From Histomonas meleagridis (taxonomy: Eukaryota > Parabasalia > Tritrichomonadida > Dientamoebidae), in contig WSYJ01000141.1 in the NCBI GenBank assembly GCA_020186115.1, positions 62,001-126,000 of the forward strand: a stretch of 64,000 bases of DNA, read 5' to 3'. A model generated the notes under the pieces. The model worked only from the letters and a program-made list of their open reading frames with translations. It was not told the DNA's origin and made no database searches. The translations under genes and the position numbers were made by a program. Positions within the stretch are counted from its first letter, which is position 1. Every line of letters starts with the position of its first letter. This document shows positions 54,577-64,000 of this stretch, in pieces.

Positions 54577-57267
54577 ATGGAAAAACGGTCTCTTATGAAT
54601 TTATTAAATATGAATCCAAAACATTGCAACTGGGAAACACTTCTATCAATAAATCAAGCAATTTTTCGGTTTGAATGAAGAAAATTTCACTAAAACTTTA
54701 GGTTTAATAATCAATAATTTTGATGAAATCCATCCTTTATCTTATGATTTAATTATTATTCAAATGATATATTATTCCTTTGTAATTAAAAATAATAATG
54801 CAAATTTATTTTTGAATATTATAAAAGAAATAAGAGCATTTGAAGAAAGTAATAAAATCAAATCCAATATATTTGATATATTTGGGCAATTTCTTAATAA
54901 TAAAAATACGGATGAATCATCTTATCTTCTTGAATCGATGATTGAACATAATTTTCTTGAACCAAATATTGTAAAAAACAATCATAATGCTTATTTTGTA
55001 CATTATATGTCTAAAGATAATTTATCAATTCATTTAAGGGAATATGTAAGTGCCTTACCAAATTATGAAGAACTTTCAAAGAATGATTGGGAATTACATA
55101 AGAAATATATTAAAGAAGGAAATAATCCAAATATAATTTCTAAAATTATTCGAAATGATGAAATAGAAAAACTTCAAGAAATATCATCACAAACAAATTT
55201 TGATTTTAACCAGAAAATTGAGCCATCACTCTATGAAATATGTTCATTTATTAATGAAAAAAATGTTTCATTAATTGATTATTCAGCATTTTTTGGATCA
55301 GTTAAATGTTATAAGTATTTACTTATTAACAATGCAAAAGTAGAAAACACAGGTAAATATGCAGTTGCAGGAGGGAATGAAGAAATCATTCATTTATGTG
55401 AACAAAATCATTCATCATTTGAAGATGCATATGAAACAGCAATTGAATTTCATCAAAATGATATCTTTAAATATTTTTATGATAATAAATTAAAAGAAAT
55501 CAACATTTTAGAAGAATTAGGAAATCTTTGTATTTCATATCATAACTCCGAAATATTCTCATTTTTACTTAAAGAAGGAATGGAAATCAATAATGATATT
55601 ATTAATGAAGCAGCAATTATTGGAAATATTTTTTTAGTTGAATATTTCCTTAAAGAGCATTCAATTCCGCATGATATATTGGTATTTTCAGCAGGATCAA
55701 GAAATATTGAACTTGTTGAATACGTTTTAAAACAAAAAGGAATTGATATTAATGCTAAAGATATTTATTTTAATAATTTTATAGTATTTCAAAATAATAT
55801 TTGAAAATTATTTAAATTATTTAATACAGCACTTATTGAGGCATCTTTTAATGGTCATACAGAAATAGTTAAATTACTTCTTGAACAAGAAGGAATTGAT
55901 ATTAATGCTAAAAATAAAATTTATTTTAATAATTTCTTATTTCAAAATAATATTTGGAAATTATTTAAATTATTTAAAACAGCACTTCTGTGGGCATCTT
56001 TTAATGGTCATACAGAAATAGTTAAAATACTTCTTGAACAAGAAGGAATTGATATTAATGCTAAAGATATTTACTTGTTTTATTTAAAATTTATTTTAAT
56101 AATTTTATATTTCAAAATAATATTTGAAAATTATTTAAATTATTTAATACAGCACTTATGTTTGCATCTAAAAATGGTCATACAGAAATAGTAAAATTAC
56201 TTCTTGAACAAGAAGGAATTGATATTAATGCTAAAAATATTTACTTGTTTTATTTAAAATTTATTTTAATAATTTGATATTTGAAAATAATATTTGGAAA
56301 TTATTTAAATTATTTGATACAGCACTTATATTTGCATCTCAAAATGGTCATACAGAAATCGTTAAATTACTTCTTGAACAAGAAGGAATTGATATTAATG
56401 CTAAAAATATTTATTTGTTTTATTTAATATTTATTTTAATAATTTGATATTTGAAAATAATATTTGAAAATTATTTAAATTATTTAATACAGCACTTATT
56501 GAGGCATCTTTTAATGGTCATACAGAAATAGTTAAAATACTTCTTGAACAAGAAGGAATTGATATTAATGCTAAAAATATTTATTTGTTTTATTTAATAT
56601 TTATTTTAATAATTTGATATTTGAAAATAATATTTGAAAATTATTTAAATTATTTAATACAGCACTTATTGAGGCATCTCAAAATGGTCATACAGAAATA
56701 GTTAAAATACTTCTTGAACAAGAAGGAATTGATATTAATGCTAAAAATATTTATTTGTTTTATTTAATATTTATTTTAATAATTTGATATTTGAAAATAA
56801 TATTTGAAAATTATTTAAATTATTTAATACAGCACTTATTGAGGCATCTTTTAATGGTCATACAGAAATAGTTAAAATACTTCTTGAACAAGAAGGAATT
56901 GATATTAATGATAAAGATATTTATTTGTTTTATTTAATATTTATTTTAATAATTTGATATTTGAAAATAATATTTGAAAATTATTTAAATTATTTAATAC
57001 AGCACTTATATTTGCATCTCAAAATGGTCATACAGAAATCGTTAAATTACTTCTTGAACAAGAAGGAATTGATATTAATGATAAAGATATTTATTTGTTT
57101 TATTTAATATTTATTTTAATAATTTGATATTTGAAAATAATATTTGAAAATTATTTAAATTATTTAATACAGCACTTATTGAGGCATCTTTTAATGGTCA
57201 TACAGAAATAGTTAAAATACTTCTTGAACAAGAAGGAATTGATATTAATGATAAAGATATTTTATAA
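54577..57267 (+). pseudogene. DUF3447-type ankyrin gene with 9-unit cassette array (right arm)
   Basis: ATG at 54577 (MEKRSLMNLLNMNPKHCNWE). One extra T near 54664 (T5 instead of T4) shifts the frame, after which an open frame runs from about 54668 to 55801 with the N-terminal domain, the DUF3447-like region and three degenerate ankyrin units (ENTGKYAVAGGNEEIIHLCE; NDIINEAAIIGNIFLVEYFL; HDILVFSAGSRNIELVEYVL). The frame closes at TGA 55802-55804 in the first spacer, where the in-frame short spacers elsewhere read TGG. The cassette array follows to a TAA at 57265-57267. With TGG and one T fewer, this copy would be open into the second cassette. Confidence 0.8.
55826..57255 (+). repeat. ankyrin cassette array D (9 units)
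   Basis: Unit starts: 55826, 55979 (153 apart), then 56149, 56319, 56489, 56659, 56829, 56999, 57169 (all 170 apart). Units: TALIEASFNGH, TALLWASFNGH, TALMFASKNGH, TALIFASQNGH, TALIEASFNGH, TALIEASQNGH, TALIEASFNGH, TALIFASQNGH, TALIEASFNGH. The order differs from the left arm although the flanks are nearly identical. Confidence 0.9.
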
Positions 57268-57759
57268 AATATTGAAACCATTAATTATTCATAAAAGTTA
57301 ACATTAACTATATAATGGTTTTTTATTCTAACGAGCATTTGTTAATATTATCTATTTAATGTCACACTTTCAATATTTATATACTAGTAAACCGAAAATT
57401 TTTTGTGGTAAAGGGCAAGAGCACACGGTGTTTGTCAATGTAGAGAAAACATATAAGACTCGGCATTTCCTGATAAAATTTATTCATGCTCTAAATTTAT
57501 AAAGAATAATAAATTTTTTTTTCTTTTTACATAAAAATTTTTTTGTTATTCCATCTTTATATAAAAATATTTATGTTTTATTTCAAATATATAAAATGAT
57601 AAAGTGTAACAAATAAAAACATTTGTCAGACCAACAACATAGCTATAACATCTTAAAAAGAAAAGATATTTTGTCAAAAACTTGAAAAGATAAATGTACT
57701 TGTCACAGCCTATACGAAAACTCGTAATTACAAATATCAAAATGTTACTGGAATTTTAT

Positions 57760-58870
57760 TAATCTTAGCTTTACTTTTTATCAGGTTTTGCTGATGCGCT
57801 GTATCTCTTAATGATGCTCCACATCTTCCACTGACACTTAATTATGTTGCATTTATAATTTATCTTTTTTTCTCCGTCTTTTCCGCTAATTTCTTAAAAT
57901 AGTTCATCAATATCAATACCATATATTTGCTCCATTAATATATGATAAAAAGAGTAATTAAATTTATGGAATATTTGCAGGTATTGCTTCATTAATTTTT
58001 TAATACAATTTATAATTTGAAAATCACAGGGTTGTAAATAAAGAAGTCCATTATTAATAATATTTTTATGTAATCTTTTTAAACAATGATAAACATCATT
58101 TGAATATAAAAATACATTATCAAGTATTTGACTAATATTTACAATTTCATTATTCCATAAACTTTTAATATTATCAAATTCTGTATCAAATCTTTTTCTA
58201 TAACATGGATCTGCATCGCCTCCAACAAACTTTATTTGAATGTTTTTGAATGAAAAAATGATATAAAATATAATCTAAACAATTTGTTATAAATTTAACA
58301 GCCTTAAATTATATAATTCTTTAAAATGTGCATTTTCATTAATTTCTACCCTTTTGGGGAAGTCAGCTGGTGTAACATTAATACTTGGTACTCTAAATGA
58401 ACCTCTAATAATTATAGATGTAGCTTTTTTTTTTTTAATACAACTGCAGTATATTGAGTAAGGTTTTTGTAATGCCACAAAATAAAAATTTTTGATTTTC
58501 CATTAATTTATATTTTTTTTTTAAAACTCAAAAAAAAAAAAAAAAGGATAAATCTAGTGTTTGAAAGATGTGAGAAGTGTGGGATGGATATGTAATGACC
58601 CATATGCTCTTAAAATTTCTTCTAAACAATTACATCTTGCATTACCCATTAATATGACATCTTTTTCTTGTAAGTATGTATAATTTTATTAAATTTGATC
58701 TATATAAAGTATTAAAAATGTTGAAATATATTCCTTTAAAAATTTTCATCCATATATATTCGTTTTCCTTTGTCTAAAAATAATATCTTCCCCATCTTGA
58801 ACAATTATACATTCAAAATCGTATATTTTTGATAAGAACTCACAACATTTTTTATAGTTTTAAATACAAC
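57760..58870 (-). pseudogene. unidentified decayed gene (right arm)
   Basis: Reverse-oriented copy of 42840-43950 with the same broken frames, including RGSFRVPSINVTPADFPKRV and the T-run/A-run near 58519-58545. It confirms that the decay preceded the duplication. Confidence 0.4.
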
Positions 58871-59435
58871 AAAGTATCGTATGATAATTATATATATATA
58901 CAAGTGGAGTAAAATTTATAACAATCATTAAATATTATACATACATTTGATTATATTCAAAGATTCTTTTATTAATGTTCTTTTATTAATCTAATGATGT
59001 CTTAAAAATAAATTAATTATGCATATTAATGTAAGTTATTTCATGGTCTATCATATTTTAAATTGATAAAATATAAATATTGATCTATGATATATTCTAT
59101 TAATAAATTTATTGAAAATATTAGTTACAAAGTATTTTATACATTTTAAACTTTTCTTCTTGCAAAACATGAAAAAAAATTTAAACTGATGAATGTTTGA
59201 ATTGGTCAATAATATTATTAAATTCGAAAATACTTTTTGCTTTGATAACCATTGAGAAAAAATTCATTTTATTTTATATTATTTTTAAATTAAAATACAA
59301 TTTCTGACTGTTTATATATCCTAGCATGTCATAAGATAAAGAAAAATTTCAATTTTGTTTTTATTGATTTTGATTTTTTGATGAATTTTTATTTCATTTG
59401 CTATTATTATTATTGAAACAACATGATGAAGCATA

Positions 59436-60451
59436 TCATTCACTTCCTTTCTTCAATAAACATTCATTTAATATATCAAGAATTAATTCACTTTGATAAG
59501 ATTTGATATTTTCATCTTTATTAAATGTAAAATATTTACAAAAACGTGATTTTTGAAGAATTTCTTTTAATTTAGATAAGATTGGAATTGCTTGATTTCG
59601 AATAAAATTGTGTATTAAATCAAATTGCAATTCTTCTTCATTATCATCAATTCCTCATTGATAAATTCCAACATCATGTTCAAATATATTATTTGAGATA
59701 TTTTAAATACACGAAATGTATTAGAATAAAATCTTGTATAAGGATCAATTAATTCATGTTGAATAACAAGAACTCGAATTTCAACTGGTTATATCTCTGA
59801 AAATCCTGTTTTATTCATAATATTAACAAATTCGGTTAAATATAAAAAATTTCCAATACATTCACCAAATAACATTTTATTTCGTCGTGCTTCTTCATTA
59901 AATGGTTTGCTTGAAAAGATATCTGATATATAAACTTCTCCTCATTCTTTTAATACTCGATGAATTTCTACAAATACTTTTATTTTATTGGTAATTAAAT
60001 CATTAACATAATTCGAAATAAATATATTAATTGTTGAATCTAAAATTCCAATATTCTTCAACAAAACCTTCTTTAAATTCGATTTTTAATGAATTTGAGA
60101 ATTGAAAATAATGATAATCAAGTAAATCATTCGCAATTTTTAGTTGTTCTGGTGTTATATCAATACCAATAAGATGATCTTCTTTACCTGTTAGAACTGA
60201 TGTTACAAAAAAATATCGTCATGTACCACATCCTAAATCAAGAATCATCAACCATTTAATTGATTCTGGAATTGATGTTCTACATCCATAATATTTCTAT
60301 ATAACAATTGGATAATTTTTGTTAAAGTTTTTACTTTTTTTTCATTTTTATATGAAGTACAAACACATACAGAAAATTTGAAATCATTTGTTTGTTGAAC
60401 ATCTTTTGAATAATAATCTTTTACATCATTATATAATTGTTTTAGTTTCAT
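59436..60451 (-). pseudogene. ArsM-like arsenite methyltransferase pseudogene (right arm)
   Basis: Copy of 41251-42266 on the opposite strand. It carries the same TGA after LDLGCGT, the same TGA after HRVLKE and the same TAA after TGFSEI, plus the frameshift before the PIVIEKYYGC segment. Where the left arm has TAA (ILQK, stop, RF) this arm has TCA (ILQKSRFCKYF), so that stop is younger. The C-terminus ends KKGSE. Confidence 0.75.
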
Positions 60452-60657
60452 GATTTCTTAAAATGAATGAATTCAGAATCATTCCAACAAAATTTATCGC
60501 ACTTAAATGTGTGAATGATTCTTGAAATTGAATAAATTCAACAAAATTAATGAAGTCAAATATTAATAAATGTTCTTCTTCATTATAAATAAATAAATAA
60601 ATAAATAAAAAAAATTGTTTAAAAATTGTTTATATGTTTGAATCTTTGTCGTAAATT

Positions 60658-61452
60658 TTAATTTTCTTCGTCTTCATCTTCGTCATCTTCAACTTTAGGT
60701 GCAAGGTAATATTTGATGTAACCAGTGTCATCATCCAATTGATATAACACAATCAGCGGACGGCCTGTCGAAAGTTCCAGAATAACTTTATCTGATAACG
60801 GCGATGCTTTCGTGAAATAATTCAAATATTTAAGCGCAAATGATAACTCTAACTTATCAATAGAACTATCCATTTCAATATCAACTGGACGATCTTCGAC
60901 GGAATCATATGAACTCAGCGTGATGCTGCCGTTGCCAAGTTGCCCACTCGCATTGAAAACAACTGTTTTAGACTTAACTAAAATTTTAACAGTATCCCCA
61001 AACTGTGTTAAATCATGGCAAATCTTATTGAAATCACTGGATGATAAAGTAATACGAACTTCTGGTTCTGCTTCTGGAATAGATAACTTATCTGTGTCAA
61101 TGTCCATCAAAGCTAACGAAAATTCAGAAAATCGTCCACCATTCTCAAATTGAAACTTAAGTTGTGTATGGTCAGAATTAGTAGATAATGTTAACGTGTC
61201 TTGACTATCTCCACACTTAAGAATTTTTTGTATAGAAACTAAGTTAACACCTAACGTTTCATTGTCGGCACATGTGAACTTGTCAAATGATTTGCTGTTC
61301 AAATTCATGCTAACTAACGCACAATGTGAGGAGTCCATCGCTTGTAAAGAAAGACCTGATTCATTACATTCAAGATTAGCTTCATCAACAAGTTCTTTTA
61401 ATGCGTCAAGAATTTTACGTAAGGTTTGTGGTGCAGAAAGACGAGCTTCCAT
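60658..61452 (-). CDS. PCNA: proliferating cell nuclear antigen (sliding clamp), intact copy
   Basis: 264 residues, full family length. Starts MEARLSAPQTLRKILDALKE. Conserved features: LVDEANLECNESGLSLQAMD, HCALVSMNLNS, LGVNLVSIQKILKCG, the Asp/Glu-rich interdomain loop, and the C-terminal LAPKVEDDEDED segment next to the PIP-box-binding pocket. PCNA forms a trimeric ring tethering replicative and translesion polymerases to DNA. The gene lies head to head with DNA polymerase kappa 1.3 kb away. The first 1.5 kb upstream is shared with the other arm, so both copies should have the same promoter. The stop is TAAA, followed by a TTTA tandem tract. Confidence 0.97.
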   Translation of the reverse strand: MEARLSAPQTLRKILDALKELVDEANLECNESGLSLQAMDSSHCALVSMNLNSKSFDKFTCADNETLGVNLVSIQKILKCGDSQDTLTLSTNSDHTQLKFQFENGGRFSEFSLALMDIDTDKLSIPEAEPEVRITLSSSDFNKICHDLTQFGDTVKILVKSKTVVFNASGQLGNGSITLSSYDSVEDRPVDIEMDSSIDKLELSFALKYLNYFTKASPLSDKVILELSTGRPLIVLYQLDDDTGYIKYYLAPKVEDDEDEDEEN

Positions 61453-61890
61453 TTTGAAAAATGCGAATTCGCGGGAAATCGAAACAAATCACTATACGTT
61501 TAAATATAATTGTATCGAAGAACCGCCAAAATGCCAAGTGTCAAAAAAATTGTCAGACGTAAACTTAACAAAATTCAGTACGTTACGATGAATCTTGAAA
61601 TGTGAACTTGCCTTCACACATCCTGTTTTTTTCGAATCGTGTCCGCACATGTTTTAATTATTGACAGAAAATTTCTCTTTGCGATTATTATTGATCATTA
61701 TGATGTAATTCATCGAATGTAAAAAACTGTAATTTTATATTGTTCAAAAGAATTCATAAATAAAGAGCAAGAAAGAAAAAAAAAAATATATTACAATTGC
61801 TTCACTTGAATATCAATTATCTTACTCTATTCTAAAAAACATCACATAGTTTCTCTTTTATCGTTTGAATCAGTAGAATGGACACGTATA

Positions 61891-62759
61891 CAATTGAGGT
61901 GTGTTATGTCTTATAAGAATTAACAATTGATTTACAAATCTTTGCTTCCTATTATGCTTTTACTTAATTATGAATTTCAGAAAACAATAGAAACAACGTA
62001 CAACACTCATTTGTAAAATCATATCCAAATATATTGGATTTCGAAATCCAAAATGACTCAACAATTTTAGAAATCACAGGATTAAGCTTGTGAATTCCAC
62101 AAAAAATTCTTTCTGACATGAGACAATGTCTTCTTACATAAAAAATAAAACCATTCAGTTTATTTAATGATTTAAACATTGTTTATTGGCGTTACTGAAA
62201 TCAGAATAAAAGTTATTGGACATTTGAAAAAACAAAAAGTTAAATATTATCCCCAAGAGATACGTATCATTTAACACATGTTTTTGAAACATTTATGATG
62301 ATAAAATATGATATTGATCTCCGTAGATCGAATAGGCATAAAAATTATTTGAGAATACTTTGGTGATAAATTTTTATCAATTGCTTAATATATATATATT
62401 AAAGTGGTTTCCCAACGATAGAATCGAATGAATGAAAAATCATCGGATTTATATTCAAAAACTGAAGTGTTTGCAAACCTTTCTGCAACCACTTTATCAT
62501 GGTGTCATAATTTTTTATTTTTTTGAAGTACATTTCGATGAATTTTTAATAGTTAAGCCCAAAGTTTGAATTTAGTGGAACTTTTTGGAGTTATTTTTAT
62601 TTTTGTTTGACAAAAAATGTTGAAAGAACTTATAAAACAATTCCAACAAGAATTCCCTTTTTTGATGTTTTCCTGCTATCAAAGAGTATCGTCTTTGTGA
62701 CATGCCGATCAAATCATATACAAAAGTGATATCAATGAAGGAACTTCCCCTCAAACAAA
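61891..62759. other. unique intergenic DNA between right arm and polymerase kappa
   Basis: About 870 bases outside the duplication. Small open frames (61964-62179 minus; 62572-62754 minus) lack features. The last 30 bases before the polymerase start (CCCCTCAAACAAAATG) resemble the rhomboid start context (TCACAAACAAATG). Confidence 0.4.
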
Positions 62760-64000
62760 ATGACCAACGTTCCTGCGGATGGACTTCTTTATAATCAAGT
62801 TAAAGCTGGCCTCCAAGACATAAATCCGCACACGATATCGAAAAAAATCACAGAAGTTTCCAAAAATACAAAATATTTCGAAAGGCAATCTGAAAGGTCA
62901 AAAGTAATTGATGACATGAATGAAGAAATGTCTAAGAAACTCCGTGAAGCAGATGCAAATGATTTACATTTAGCAAAACTTCAAGTTGATTCTTATATTG
63001 AAAAACTTGAAAAAAAATTATCATTTGATCGTATTTATTTCCATGCTGATCTTGATGCCTTTTTTGCATCCGTTGAAGAAGTTGATGATCCTTCTCTTGT
63101 TGGGAAAGCATTTGTTGTTGGAGGATCAATTCGTCATGGGGTTGTTTCAACATCATCTTATGAAGCACGCAAATATGGAATTAGGTCTGGGATGGCAATT
63201 TTTATTGCTCTTTCATTATTTCCTGATTTAATCATTGTTGATCATCATGGAGATAGATATGTCGAAATGTCGAAACAAGTTCAGGCCATTTTTGCTAAAT
63301 ATGACCTGGACTATGTTTCTGGAGGCTTAGATGAAGCATCTCTTGATGTTACTGAGTACATAAAAAATCAAAATATTTCACCAGAAAATCTTGCAAAAAC
63401 GATACAAGCCGAAGTTTTCCAAAACACTAAACTTACAATTTCCATTGGCATTGCGCACACTCGCCAACTCGCGAAGATTGGAAGTGATATCAATAAGCCA
63501 AATGGAATTTTTTCTGTGCCTCGAAATGCCGATGAGTTGAAATCCTTTATGAATTCCCTTAAGATTCGTAAGATCCCTGGCATTGGAGGTGTTACTGAAA
63601 GGAAATTACAATCATTAAATATCAATACGGTAAAAGATGTATTTGATAAGAAGGCCGAAGTTTGGTTTCTTTTCAGCCGAAAGTTTCGTGAATTTCTTTT
63701 TCATGCTGTAGTTGGGGTTCCATTTGAAAGAATTAAAAATGATAAGCGTAAATCGTATAGTACAGAAGGGACATTTGACGCAACTGATGACATTGTCAAG
63801 CTAATGGATTATGTAGAGCCCATGTGCCAGAAGATCTCTAATAAGATGCAAAGAGAAAATTTGCTATTCAAAACAATAACCGTTAAATTCAAAAGTGCCG
63901 ATTTTAAGAACTTTACAAAGGCGGTTACATTAAATCAGTTCACCAACAAATATTCTGATTTATCTGCTGCTGCATTGAAGATACTTATGGACGAACATAA
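62760..64000 (+). CDS. DNA polymerase kappa (Y-family translesion polymerase), 3' end outside window
   Basis: 413 codons are visible and the frame is still open at the window edge. Residues 15-85 match the kappa-specific N-clasp (KAGLQDINPHTISKKITEVS, KNTKYFERQSERSKVIDDMN, LAKLQVDSYIEKLE). Catalytic carboxylates: FHADLDAFFASVEE (Asp97; Asp99 adjacent) and GLDEASLDVTEY (Asp191, Glu192). Nucleotide contacts: STSSYEARKYGIRSGM. Thumb/helix-hairpin: KIRKIPGIGGVTERKL. The little-finger domain begins with KSYSTEGTFDATDD. Polymerase kappa bypasses bulky minor-groove lesions and is recruited by PCNA, whose gene is its divergent neighbour. Confidence 0.93.
   Translation, partial: MTNVPADGLLYNQVKAGLQDINPHTISKKITEVSKNTKYFERQSERSKVIDDMNEEMSKKLREADANDLHLAKLQVDSYIEKLEKKLSFDRIYFHADLDAFFASVEEVDDPSLVGKAFVVGGSIRHGVVSTSSYEARKYGIRSGMAIFIALSLFPDLIIVDHHGDRYVEMSKQVQAIFAKYDLDYVSGGLDEASLDVTEYIKNQNISPENLAKTIQAEVFQNTKLTISIGIAHTRQLAKIGSDINKPNGIFSVPRNADELKSFMNSLKIRKIPGIGGVTERKLQSLNINTVKDVFDKKAEVWFLFSRKFREFLFHAVVGVPFERIKNDKRKSYSTEGTFDATDDIVKLMDYVEPMCQKISNKMQRENLLFKTITVKFKSADFKNFTKAVTLNQFTNKYSDLSAAALKILMDEH

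Larger units (their letters stand above)
53841..61890 (-). repeat. right arm of 8-kb inverted duplication
   Basis: Reverse-complement partner of 39849-47709. It is about 190 bases longer, mainly because of the ankyrin array (9 units against 8) and the bases missing from PCNA in the left arm. This arm keeps the intact PCNA. Confidence 0.93.

Noticed and set aside
55913-57170. Canonical GT-AG introns in the ankyrin spacers
   Set aside because: The only GT in the 83-base spacers that pairs with the terminal ACAG gives the wrong phase, and the trichomonad 5' (GYAYGY) and ACTAACACACAG-type 3' motifs are absent. A non-canonical mechanism is left open in the findings.

Overview
This window is AT-rich nuclear DNA of an anaerobic protist, most likely a trichomonad (Parabasalia), probably Tritrichomonas or a close relative. 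The evidence is BspA-like leucine-rich-repeat surface proteins with Ser/Phe/Asn-rich stalks, DUF3447-type ankyrin proteins, an [FeFe]-hydrogenase fused to a CysJ/cytochrome-P450-reductase module, intron-poor genes, Inr-like elements (TCAYTT) a few bases upstream of start codons, and stop codons that overlap a TAAA polyadenylation signal. The species is inferred, not proven.

Layout. 0-15.5 kb: 3' end of a PKA regulatory subunit, two small hypothetical genes, a ubiquitin-like protein, a membrane-anchored degenerate phosphodiesterase, a BspA-like surface protein, a short ankyrin protein, a TPR protein with a possible SGNH-like tail, an orphan ankyrin-cassette array, a myeloid-leukemia-factor homologue, ribosomal protein eL29 and an HP1-like chromodomain protein. 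15.6-22.4 kb: two more BspA-like genes on the minus strand; the first is a broken partial copy of the gene at 6.7 kb. 23-31 kb: a rhomboid-like protein lacking its catalytic residues, a 992-residue fusion of a BPI/LBP (TULIP) lipid-binding ectodomain to a PqiA/LetA-like membrane domain, and a large helical protein with a possible GAP-like end. 31-35 kb: gene remnants and a broken ankyrin gene. 36-39 kb: the hydrogenase-reductase fusion, with one frameshift near its C-terminus.

39.8-61.9 kb is a very large inverted duplication. Two arms of about 8 kb (39849-47709 and 53841-61890) flank a loop of about 6 kb that carries CDC48/p97. Each arm holds PCNA (intact only in the right arm), an ArsM-like methyltransferase pseudogene with the same stop codons in both arms, an unidentified decayed gene, and an ankyrin gene ending in a 170-bp cassette array. 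The window ends inside a DNA polymerase kappa gene, head to head with the intact PCNA.

The most notable items are the ankyrin cassette arrays (repeat backbones near-identical in DNA, amino-acid differences concentrated at ankyrin surface positions, array order reshuffled between the duplicated arms), the TULIP-PqiA fusion, and a set of membrane pseudo-enzymes. Many one-base A/T-run differences break otherwise good reading frames. Some may be assembly errors, so every 'pseudogene' call here is provisional on that point.
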